Positions 26,279 to 33,759 of a stretch of DNA of 64,000 nt are shown here, piece by piece. The stretch spans positions 1,798,001 to 1,862,000 of the forward strand of contig NZ_ARQM01000010.1 of assembly GCF_000385135.1 (NCBI RefSeq), in the 5' to 3' direction. The position numbers were made by a program, and so were the translations under genes. Position 1 is the first letter of the stretch. Each line of letters opens with the position of its first letter. The DNA comes from Promicromonospora sukumoe 327MFSha3.1. Its GTDB lineage: Bacteria > Actinomycetota > Actinomycetes > Actinomycetales > Cellulomonadaceae. The notes under the pieces are model-generated. The model had not been told where the DNA came from. It saw nothing but the letters and a program-made list of their open reading frames with translations, and did not search any database.

Positions 26279-27171
26279 CCGCGACGTTCGACGAGGTGCG
26301 CGACCTGACGGTGGCGGGCGGGCCGATCCGCCTCTACAGCGGCGGCCGGGCCGACGCGCCGCCCGTCCTGCTGCTGCACGGTGCGATGCTCGACACCGCC
26401 GAGCTCGACTGGATGCACGTGGCGCCCGCGCTCGCCGAGCACTTCCGGGTGCTGGCGATCGACCTGCCGCGGCACGGCGGCAGCCGACCCTGGCCGGGCC
26501 GGGTGGACCAGGCGCTGTTGCAGCGGATCGTGATCGGCCTGCTCGACCAGCTCGGCGTCGAGCAGACGGCGCTCGTGGGCCTGTCCATGGGCGGCGGCGT
26601 CTCGATCGGCACCGCGCTCGACCACCCGGAGCGGGTCAGCGCCGCCGTGCTGCTGGCGCCGGGCGGGCTGGGCGCGCGGCGTCCGGCTCAGTTCCTCACC
26701 TGGCTGTCCACGCGCACACCCGGCCTGCTCCGCGCGACGACCGCGTGGCTGGCCCGGTCACCCCGCGCGGTGCGCCGGTCGTTCGTGGACAACCTCCAGC
26801 ACGGCGCCGGGACGCCGGGCATCGAGCGCGCCGTCGAGCTCGCGGAGCGCGAGGCGGAGCAGAAGCACCGGCACCGCGAGCCCGCGCTCGACGACTGGCA
26901 GGCGCTCGCGTACGGCCCCTGGGCGATGCGCACGAACTTCCTGACGGAGCTGCACCGGATGGCGGTGCCGACGCTCTGGGTGCGGGGCACCGCGGACCCG
27001 CTGGTGCTCCAGCCGGAGCTCGACGCCGCCGTCGCCGCGGCGCCGGGTGCACGGATGGAGGTGCTGCCCGACGCCGGCCACGTGTCCACGCTGGACCAGC
27101 CGGACCGGGTCGCGGCGCTGGTCCGGGAGTTCCTGACCGAGCACGCGGAGGCGCCGGGGGCGGGGCGCTGA
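26275..27171 (+). CDS. Alpha/beta hydrolase
   Basis: 298 residues. Oxyanion region LLLHGAMLDTAELDW, nucleophile elbow GLSMGG (Ser), acid in ADPLVLQPELDAAV and catalytic His in PDAGHVSTLDQPD. Cap region (about 140-210) is helical. Translationally coupled to the upstream TetR gene (ATGA). Ends before a family A hairpin. Esterase, lactonase or C-C hydrolase functions cannot be separated from sequence. Confidence 0.88.
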   Translation: MTATFDEVRDLTVAGGPIRLYSGGRADAPPVLLLHGAMLDTAELDWMHVAPALAEHFRVLAIDLPRHGGSRPWPGRVDQALLQRIVIGLLDQLGVEQTALVGLSMGGGVSIGTALDHPERVSAAVLLAPGGLGARRPAQFLTWLSTRTPGLLRATTAWLARSPRAVRRSFVDNLQHGAGTPGIERAVELAEREAEQKHRHREPALDDWQALAYGPWAMRTNFLTELHRMAVPTLWVRGTADPLVLQPELDAAVAAAPGARMEVLPDAGHVSTLDQPDRVAALVREFLTEHAEAPGAGR

Positions 27172-27211
27172 GTCGGGCTGCGCTGAGCCGGGCGTTCCCC
27201 GCGCGGCCACA

Positions 27212-27290
27212 GAAGGTGCGCTTCTACCCAGCGATTAGGCCCGAAACGAGGGCTGTTTCGGGCGTAATCGCTGGGTAGAAGCGCACTTTC
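27212..27290. repeat. Long hairpin between converging genes, family A copy 1
   Basis: 36-nt arms (27212-27247 and 27255-27290) with two mismatches and a 7-nt loop. The outer core GTGCGCTTCTACCCAG is identical to that of the copy at 38118-38188. It exactly fills the gap between a + strand hydrolase and a - strand tetR. Confidence 0.95.
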
Positions 27291-27303
27291 GCGGCGGGTC
27301 GGG

Positions 27304-28203
27304 TCAGCGGGTGGCTTCGCGGACCAGGCTCTCGATCTCGGCCGTCAGCAGGGTGCCGCCGTCGAGGCCCATGGTGTCGAAGCCGCCGACCAGCTCCAGC
27401 GACACCAGCCCGTGCACGCGGTACCAGGTGGACAACGCCAGCCGCAGTGCGCCGGGCGGGGTCTCCGGTGGGGCCCCAAGTGCGCGGCCCCACCGGGACA
27501 GCTCCGCGTCGAGGCCTTGCCTCGTGCCGGGTTCCGGCGCCGTGCCGGATCTGCCGCCGACGGCGTTGTCCGTGCCGGATCGGCCGCCGTTGTCCGTGCC
27601 GGACCCGCCGGCGGCGGCATTGACCCTGCCGGACCTGACGGCTTGCTCCGTGCCGGACCCGCCGCCAACGTTGTCCGTGCCGGACCCGCCGGCGGGACCC
27701 TCGCCGTCCGCGACGCCCCCGGCGTCCCGCTCCAGCTCCTCGAGCGCCGTGACCAGCGCGAGCATGCTCTGGGTGATCGGGCCCACGTGCTCCAGGGGAT
27801 CCACCGCCTCGCGCCGGACGCCGGTGAAGAGCATCGCGTACCGGCGCGGGTGCTCCAGCGCCCAGCGGCGCCACGCGTGCGCGATCGCGGACACCCGGTT
27901 GGCGGCGGGGCGGTCCGCCGCCGCGTGCGCCGCGGCCTCCACCGCGATGCCGAGATCGGTGTACCCGGCCAGGACCAGGGCGTCGAGCAGCGCCTCCCGC
28001 GAGGCGAAGTAGTGGTAGAGCGCGGGCGGCGTCATCCCCATCGCCTTGCTGACCGAGGCGATCGACAGGCCGTGCGCGCCGCCCGTGTCGACGAGCTCCA
28101 GCGCCCGCTCCACGATCTCGTCGACGGTCTGCCGGCGGAGGCGCTCGCGGCGCGTCAGGGGCCGCGTCGTCGCGGGCCGGGTGTCGACGTCGTCCACTGG
28201 CAT
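27304..28203 (-). CDS. TetR family regulator (WHG-type C-terminal domain) with repeat insertion
   Basis: 299 residues. HTH at about residues 46-68 (LSIASVSKAMGMTPPALYHY). C-terminal WHG-like domain (AIAHAWRRWALEHPRRYAML). Between about residues 165 and 220 a Gly/Ser/Thr/Asn/Asp insertion with repeated GSGTDN units separates two halves of the ligand domain; relatives lack it. A TAGGCT hexamer 6 nt before ATG suggests a leaderless message. Divergent from an SDR gene across a gap with hairpin E. Confidence 0.86.
   Translation of the reverse strand: MPVDDVDTRPATTRPLTRRERLRRQTVDEIVERALELVDTGGAHGLSIASVSKAMGMTPPALYHYFASREALLDALVLAGYTDLGIAVEAAAHAAADRPAANRVSAIAHAWRRWALEHPRRYAMLFTGVRREAVDPLEHVGPITQSMLALVTALEELERDAGGVADGEGPAGGSGTDNVGGGSGTEQAVRSGRVNAAAGGSGTDNGGRSGTDNAVGGRSGTAPEPGTRQGLDAELSRWGRALGAPPETPPGALRLALSTWYRVHGLVSLELVGGFDTMGLDGGTLLTAEIESLVREATR
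27541..27696 (-). repeat. Degenerate repeat inside the tetR gene
   Basis: Several copies of a motif around GTGCCGGAYC and TTGTCCGTGCCGGA code for GSGTDN-type units. Spacing is irregular but stays in frame. Confidence 0.7.
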
Positions 28204-28288
28204 GCCGTGAGCCTAGTGCTCCGTCGCGGCCGAAGGTCTTCCGTGGGCAGCACCACCCGGTTCGTGACGCGCGTGTCGCAGGGTGCTT

Positions 28289-28374
28289 CCCGAGGTTCTG
28301 TTCGGACCACGAGCTCCTGCCCGCAGGACCGAGCTTGAAACGTTGCAACCTCGTGGCTCGAACAGAACCTCGGG
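28289..28374. repeat. Long hairpin, family E (single copy here)
   Basis: 25-nt arms (28289-28313 and 28350-28374) with two mismatches; core CGAGGTTCTGTTCG. The 36-nt loop holds TTGAAACGTTGCAA (28335-28348), an imperfect LacI-type dyad. Unlike most others it lies between divergent genes (tetR and SDR). Confidence 0.85.
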
Positions 28375-28452
28375 GCGCGCCGGCCAGGTCCCGCCGGCCG
28401 GCGCTCGCGACCTCGGCAACAGGTCACCCGCCGGCCTGGCACGATGGCACCC

Positions 28453-29304
28453 ATGAAGGCTGACCCTGGGCCACACGCGGCGCCGCCCGCCGTCGTGGGA
28501 GGCACCCGCACCTGGTTCGTGACCGGCGCGAGCCGCGGGCTCGGGCGGGCCGTGACCACGGCCGCCCTGGACCGCGGCGACCGCGTGGCGGCCACCGCAC
28601 GCGACCTGGCCGCCCTCGACGACCTCGTGGCCGAGCACGGCGACGCCGTCGTGCCGCTGCGGCTCGACGTGACCGACCCGGACCAGGCCCAGGCGGCGGT
28701 GCAGGCCGCGGCCCGGGAGCTGGGCCGCATCGACGTCGTGGTGAACAACGCGGGCTACGGGCTGTTCGGCACGGTCGAGGAGATCACGCCCGAGCAGCTG
28801 CGCGCGCAGCTCGACGTCAACCTCTTCGGCGTGCTGCACGTGACCCAGGCGGCGCTCCCGGTGCTGCGTGCCCAGGGCGCGGGGCACATCGTCCAGGTGT
28901 CCAGCTCCAGCGGGGTCGCGGCCTGGCCGGGGCTCGGCGGGTACAGCGCCTCGAAGTGGGCGCTCGAGGGGCTGTCGGAGTCGCTGGCCCAGGAGGTGGC
29001 GGGGTTCGGCATCCACGTGACGCTCGTCGAGCCGGGACCCGTGGACACCGAGTGGCGCGGTGGTTCCGCGGTGCGCGCGGCGGAGCTTCCGGCGTACGAC
29101 GCGCTGCGTGCGGCCGCCTGGCACCCGCCGGGCTCGTCCTCCCCGGCGGACGTCGCCCGCGTGGTCCTCGCCGTGGTCGACGCCGACGAGCCGCCGCTGC
29201 GGATCCTGGTCGGCGACCTCGCCGTCGACGCCGTGCTGCCGATCACCCAGGAACGCATCGCGGCCTGGCGCCGCTGGGCGGATCTGGGCCGGTCAGCGGG
29301 CTGA
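28453..29304 (+). CDS. SDR family oxidoreductase
   Basis: About 283 residues. TGASRGLG cofactor loop, NNAGYGLFG, catalytic Ser in SSSSGVAAW and YSASK, then EPGPVDTEW: the pattern of classical SDRs close to ketoreductase/oxidoreductase DltE-like proteins. ATG 28453 is preferred; ATG 28444 is three codons upstream in the same frame. Divergent from the WHG-type TetR and probably its target. Confidence 0.87.
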   Translation: MKADPGPHAAPPAVVGGTRTWFVTGASRGLGRAVTTAALDRGDRVAATARDLAALDDLVAEHGDAVVPLRLDVTDPDQAQAAVQAAARELGRIDVVVNNAGYGLFGTVEEITPEQLRAQLDVNLFGVLHVTQAALPVLRAQGAGHIVQVSSSSGVAAWPGLGGYSASKWALEGLSESLAQEVAGFGIHVTLVEPGPVDTEWRGGSAVRAAELPAYDALRAAAWHPPGSSSPADVARVVLAVVDADEPPLRILVGDLAVDAVLPITQERIAAWRRWADLGRSAG

Positions 29305-29327
29305 CGCCGCCCCGCGCGGCACCCGGC

Positions 29328-30554
29328 TCACAGGAACGCCCACCCCAGCACCCCGGCGACGAGCACGACCGCCCACGGCGGCGCCGACCACCGGGTCAGC
29401 GCGACGAACGCCGCGATCGCCAGCGCCAGCGCGACGACCGGGCTCGACGCGCCCAGCACGCCCTGCGTGAACACCGGGTCGTAGAGCGCGGCCGCCAGCA
29501 GCCCGACGACGCCGGCGTTCACGCCGGCCAGGGCCCGCCGGGCGCGGGGCGCGCCGCGCAGCCGTTCCCAGAACGGCAGCCCGCCCACCACGAGCAGGGC
29601 CGACGGCAGGAAGATCGCGACGAGCGCGATCGCGGCGCCCGCCAGGCCGGACGGGCCGGACGTCGTGACCGCGCCGAGGTAGGCGGCGAACGTGAACAGC
29701 GGGCCCGGCACGGCCTGCGCCGCCCCGTACCCCGCGAGGAACTCGTCGTGCCCGACCAGCCCGGACGGCACCAGCTCGGCCTGGAGCAGCGGCAGCACCA
29801 CGTGCCCGCCGCCGAACACGAGCGACCCGGCGCGGTAGAAGATGTCGACGAGCCGGGCCACGCCGCCGTCGGTCGCGGCGGCCAGCAGGGGCAGCGCAAC
29901 GAGCAGCGCGCCGAAGACGACCAGGCAGGTCACCGCCGCGCCCCGGCCGACGCGGACGGGGAACGGTTCGGCGGCGCCGTCGTCGGACAGGTTGCCGAGC
30001 CAGGCGAGGCCGGCCACGCCGGCCAGGGCGATCACCCCGACCTGGCCGAGCGCCACGGGGAACCCGGCGACAGTGGGAAGCAGGAGCGTGACGATCGCGG
30101 CACCCGCGGCGATGGTCGCGCGACGCGCGTCGGGCGTCAGGGTGCGGGTCATGCCGAGCACGGCCTGCGCGACGACGGCGACGGCCGCCGCCTTGAGGCC
30201 GCCGATCCACCCGGCCCCGGCGTCGTCCCCGAACGCGGTGACGCCGTAGGCGAAGGCGACCATGAGCACCGCGGACGGCAGCGTGAACCCGGCCCAGGCC
30301 GCGAGCAGCCCGCGCACGCCCGCGCGCTGCAGGCCGATCGCCATGCCCACCTGGCTGGACGCCGGCCCGGGCAGGAACTGGCACAGCGCCACGACGTCGG
30401 CGTAGGCCTGGTCGCCGAGCCACCTGCGGCGCACCACGAACGCGTCGCGGAAGTACCCGAGGTGGGCCACGGGCCCGCCGAACGACGTCAGGCCGAGGCG
30501 CAGGAACGCGACGAACACCTCGCCGACGGTTCCGGGGCTGGACGGGGCGGGCAC
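29328..30554 (-). CDS. chrA: Chromate transporter, long-chain ChrA family
   Basis: About 408 residues with two CHR halves and about 10-12 membrane helices. The first half has FLRLGLTSFGGPVAHLGYFR and a CQFLPGPASSQVGMAIG segment; the second YRAGSLVFGGGHVVLPLLQ and GYGAAQAVPGPLFTFAAYLG, both family hallmarks. Starts GTG 30554, 11 bp after the stop of the upstream small gene. Proposed to export chromate with sulfate or in a proton-driven manner in characterised relatives. Open frame beyond 30554 overlaps the neighbour out of frame and is not used. Confidence 0.9.
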   Translation of the reverse strand: MPAPSSPGTVGEVFVAFLRLGLTSFGGPVAHLGYFRDAFVVRRRWLGDQAYADVVALCQFLPGPASSQVGMAIGLQRAGVRGLLAAWAGFTLPSAVLMVAFAYGVTAFGDDAGAGWIGGLKAAAVAVVAQAVLGMTRTLTPDARRATIAAGAAIVTLLLPTVAGFPVALGQVGVIALAGVAGLAWLGNLSDDGAAEPFPVRVGRGAAVTCLVVFGALLVALPLLAAATDGGVARLVDIFYRAGSLVFGGGHVVLPLLQAELVPSGLVGHDEFLAGYGAAQAVPGPLFTFAAYLGAVTTSGPSGLAGAAIALVAIFLPSALLVVGGLPFWERLRGAPRARRALAGVNAGVVGLLAAALYDPVFTQGVLGASSPVVALALAIAAFVALTRWSAPPWAVVLVAGVLGWAFL

Positions 30555-30565
30555 TCGCGCGCCCG

Positions 30566-30988
30566 TCAGCGAGCGCGCCAGCCCGGCAGCAGCCGGTCCA
30601 GGACGTCGGCCAGGGGCATGGACTCGCCGTCCTTGCCGCCCGCGCCGAGCGTCAGGGGCGGGCGGCGTGCCTCGGGCCGGACGCCGCGCACGCGGTCGAG
30701 CAGGCCCAGGGGCGCGGTGAGCACGTAGAAGTCGCCGGTCGTGCTGACACCGGCGCTCCGGTCGACGCGCAGGTACCAGCCGCGCAGCCCGGTGCGGGCC
30801 GTGCCGCGGCCGCCGTAGCCCTGGACCACGAGGTCCTCGGGCTCGAGGCCGGCGGCGTCCGCGGCGGCGGCGAACTCGTGCAGCATCGCCTCGGCGCGGG
30901 CGTGCTCGGCGTCCTGCCGCGCCGCGAGCCGGTCGGCCTGCACGCGGACCGCCTCGGCGCGCTGCCGCGCCCACTCGTCGTCACGCAT
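30566..30988 (-). CDS. Hypothetical protein
   Basis: 140 residues from ATG 30988. The N-terminal third is a charged, probably coiled helix (DDEWARQRAEAVRVQADRLA and onward); the rest (LVVQGYGGRGTARTGLRGWY; FYVLTAPLGLLDRVRG) looks like a small globular domain. No membrane segment. I do not recognise the family. It lies between lacI and chrA in the same direction and probably shares their transcript. Confidence 0.7.
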   Translation of the reverse strand: MRDDEWARQRAEAVRVQADRLAARQDAEHARAEAMLHEFAAAADAAGLEPEDLVVQGYGGRGTARTGLRGWYLRVDRSAGVSTTGDFYVLTAPLGLLDRVRGVRPEARRPPLTLGAGGKDGESMPLADVLDRLLPGWRAR

Positions 30989-31037
30989 GCGCGCAGTCTC
31001 GCACTCCTGGGTGACGTCGGGGTGCGGCGTCCGGGGC

Positions 31038-32150
31038 TCAGCCCGCGACACTCGCCGGCGGACCCACCGTGTCGCCCTCGACGGGCACGCACGGGACCGT
31101 GAGCTGCCGCGCGGGGCCGCCGTCGTCCAGCAGGTCGAGCAGGAGGTGGACGGCGGCGCGGCCCAGGCCCTCGCGCGGGAGCGTGAAGCGGCTCCAGTCG
31201 CGGGTGCTGACGAGCGCGGCGTCGGCGCCGCGGGCGGACAGCGGCGGGGACGGCTCGCCGAGCACGACGACGGAGAGGTCCCCGGGGATGCGCACCCCGG
31301 CGCGGGTGGCGACCTGTTCGAGCACGGCGATCGTCCGGTCGTTCTCGCCGGGGTCCACCAGCAGGGCGGTCACGCCGTCGGCGCGCCAGGTGGCCAGCAG
31401 CGTCGTCAGCGGCTCGCTCAGCAGGTCGAAGACCTGTTCCACGGGCGGCGACGAGCCGACGGGCAGCGCGTGGACCGGCTGGTCCGGCAGTCCCGCGTCG
31501 GCCACGCCCGCCCGGAAGCCGGCCTCGCGGTCCCGGGTGGGCTCCTGGTCGTCGTCGGGCCGCAGGTAGGCCAGGCGGCGGTGGCCCAGGCCGGTCAGGC
31601 GGAGCACGAGGTCCCTGGTCGCCGTCCCGTAGTCCGGGGCCACGTAGGACAGCTCGGTGCCGGGCAGCTCCCGGCGTCCGACGAACACGAAGGGGAAGTC
31701 GTCGCGGACCAGCTCGGCGATGTCCGCGTGGTCGACCTGCCGGCCGAGCAGCACGCAGCCGTCGGCGACCTTGAGCCGGTTGATGCCGTCGGAGTAGATA
31801 CGGCGCGGGCCGGGGGTGACGGAGCTGAACAGCAGCAGGTCGTAGCCGACCTCGGCGGTGGCCCGCTCGACGCCGAGCAGGAACGGGTAGTAGAAGTCGC
31901 GCTGGTCCGTGGGAAAGACCGACTCGAACGTGTAGAGGCCCAGGATGTGGTTGCGCCCGCCCTTGAGGCTGCGCGCCGCGGTGTTGACCGAGTAGCCCAG
32001 CCGTGTGGCGGCGTCGAGCACGGCGGTGCGGGTGTGCTCGGCCACCTGCTCGCTCCCGTGGCCGCCGCTGATCACCAGGGATACGGTCGCTTGCGAGACC
32101 CCCGCTGCGCGGGCGATGTCTACCTGTGTGGCACGTCGTCGTGGACTCAT
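31038..32150 (-). CDS. LacI family transcriptional regulator
   Basis: 370 residues, full length for the family. HTH and hinge at the N-terminus (TQVDIARAAGVSQATVSLVI and TAARSLKGGRNHILGLY), then a periplasmic-binding-protein-like sensor domain with YPFLLGVERATAEVGYDLLL and GVTALLVDPGENDRT. AGAGGAG precedes the ATG. No sugar gene is adjacent, so its regulon may lie elsewhere; the GH3 and GH92 genes in this window are candidates only by general theme. Confidence 0.92.
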   Translation of the reverse strand: MSPRRRATQVDIARAAGVSQATVSLVISGGHGSEQVAEHTRTAVLDAATRLGYSVNTAARSLKGGRNHILGLYTFESVFPTDQRDFYYPFLLGVERATAEVGYDLLLFSSVTPGPRRIYSDGINRLKVADGCVLLGRQVDHADIAELVRDDFPFVFVGRRELPGTELSYVAPDYGTATRDLVLRLTGLGHRRLAYLRPDDDQEPTRDREAGFRAGVADAGLPDQPVHALPVGSSPPVEQVFDLLSEPLTTLLATWRADGVTALLVDPGENDRTIAVLEQVATRAGVRIPGDLSVVVLGEPSPPLSARGADAALVSTRDWSRFTLPREGLGRAAVHLLLDLLDDGGPARQLTVPCVPVEGDTVGPPASVAG

Positions 32151-32445
32151 CGGTAGCTCCTCTGGTGCTCTGCAAAGGGCCGAACACCGGGCCCTAATTC
32201 ACATTAACTACCGGCAAATACCACGTTATTGACCGATCTACATGGACGTCAAGCGGCTGGGGCGCGCCGGGGTGAAGTTCACCCCTTGCCAGGCGAGAAT
32301 CATCCTGGACGAGGAATCGATCGCGTGATCTTACGTCCATCCGACCGGTTCTGTCGGCTTTTCTGCGTGGTGGGACGGCGGTCTGACGGCGTTCGTGCGG
32401 CGACCGGGCGACGGGTCCGACGGCGGGGGTCGTGCGGGGCCGGTG
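32151..32445. promoter_or_regulatory. Non-coding gap between lacI and the FUSC-type gene
   Basis: 295 bp. The part next to lacI (about 32190-32240) is strongly A+T-rich for this genome and is the likely lacI promoter. A perfect 17-bp palindrome GGGGTGAAGTTCACCCC lies at 32269-32285. The rest shows no convincing gene. Confidence 0.55.
32269..32285. promoter_or_regulatory. Perfect palindrome GGGGTGAA-G-TTCACCCC
   Basis: 8-bp arms around a single G. Operator-like in size; equally a short stem following the end of the FUSC-type gene, which reads towards it. Confidence 0.45.
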
Positions 32446-33522
32446 TCAGCCCTCGGCGTCCTGGCGGCGCTCGTGCGTGAGCAGGGTGATCACCACGGCC
32501 ACGGCAACCCCCACGACGGTGTCCAGGGCACGGTCGCTGACCAGGCCGGACACCGGTACGGGATGCGCGAGGTGCGTCATCGACAGGGCGAGCGGCGTGA
32601 TGAACAGCATGGCGAGCGCGTAGTTGCGGCCCACGTAGAGCTCGGCGCCGGCCTGCAGCAGCGCGGCGACCGCGATCACCACCAGCGGCGGCGGCGCGGC
32701 GGCCAGCAGGGCCCACGCGAGGAGCACGCCGACCAGCGTGCCCGCCAGGCGCTGGGCCGCGCGCAGGAGCCGCCCGGAGGCGTCCGGCGCCGACATCGGC
32801 ACGACCGCGGCCACCATCGCCCAGTAGGGGTGCCCGATCGCCGTGGCGATCGCGCCCGCGACGGCGACACCGGCGGCGTAGCGCACCAGGTAGTGCGACA
32901 GGGTCCACTCGGGGCCGGGCGCGGGCGCCGGGGTTGTCGCGGGCAGGGGCGTGGCCTTCGGCACGGTGGCGGGCGCCGTCGTACCCGGGCCGCCCGGTTC
33001 GAACCGCGCGAAGCACGCCGTCAGCACCAGCGCGAACAGGGCCGCGGCGACCGCCACGGCCAGCGCGACCGCGAGCTGCTCGGGCCTCGCGGGCACCGAC
33101 GAGCAGGCGCCCAGCGCGAACACGGGGAACAGCGGCCCGGGCGGGTGCCAGCGCAGCCGGTGGGACAGGATCGCGACGCCGGTGGCCCAGAGCGCGGCGA
33201 CCGGCACGACCAGCCAGCCGGTGCCGGGGACGGCCGAGCCCAGGACGGCGAGCAGCGTGCCGACCAGCACGGACGCCACCAGCACGCCGCCCGCCTGGAC
33301 CTGCGACACCAGGCGCGGCCGGATCGGCACGGTGCGGCCGAACAGGCTGGTGAACGCGCCGAACGTCGCGTAGAGCGACCACTCCAGGTGCCCCGTGGCC
33401 CACAGGACCAGCATCGGCACGGCCACCGAGGCCGCCGCTCGCAGCGCCACCGGGAGCTCCCCGCCGTACGGCCCCACGTGCACCATCCGGCGCAGGTGGG
33501 AGAGCAGGGGGCGCGAACTCAT
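32446..33522 (-). CDS. FUSC family / aromatic acid exporter-like membrane protein
   Basis: 358 residues from ATG 33522. Two blocks of hydrophobic helices (VAVPMLVLWATGHLEWSLYA; GVLVASVLVGTLLAVLG; then AVALAVAVAAALFALVLTAC) separated by a Pro/Ala/Thr linker, and a second block beginning LVRYAAGVAVAGAIATAIGH with PYWAMVAAVVPMSAP, the usual FUSC half. Probably exports aromatic or other organic acids. No regulator is directly attached. Confidence 0.8.
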   Translation of the reverse strand: MSSRPLLSHLRRMVHVGPYGGELPVALRAAASVAVPMLVLWATGHLEWSLYATFGAFTSLFGRTVPIRPRLVSQVQAGGVLVASVLVGTLLAVLGSAVPGTGWLVVPVAALWATGVAILSHRLRWHPPGPLFPVFALGACSSVPARPEQLAVALAVAVAAALFALVLTACFARFEPGGPGTTAPATVPKATPLPATTPAPAPGPEWTLSHYLVRYAAGVAVAGAIATAIGHPYWAMVAAVVPMSAPDASGRLLRAAQRLAGTLVGVLLAWALLAAAPPPLVVIAVAALLQAGAELYVGRNYALAMLFITPLALSMTHLAHPVPVSGLVSDRALDTVVGVAVAVVITLLTHERRQDAEG

Positions 33523-33694
33523 GACCTTTGCATCTTCCCACGCGACGGGGTGGGAAAACCCCACGTGCATCGGGAGGACAACCGCATGGTCCACCCGTGT
33601 CGCTCTGACCAGGATGGACGCATGGCCGAACCCGCGTCACCCACCTTGCTCACAGCCCCGTCGCTGCGCACCGGCGCCACCCGCCGAGCGGGAT

Positions 33695-33747
33695 GACCAT
33701 GCACCTGCTGCCAGAACCGGGTGGGTCCTGGCAGCAGGTGCATGGTC
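33695..33747. repeat. Long hairpin, family B copy 2
   Basis: 19-bp perfect arms beginning GACCATGCACCTGCTGCCA (33695-33713, 33729-33747), 15-nt loop, just after the end of the GH92 gene. Left arm identical to copy 1 at 5882. Confidence 0.92.
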
Positions 33748-33759
33748 GGCGCGGCAGGG

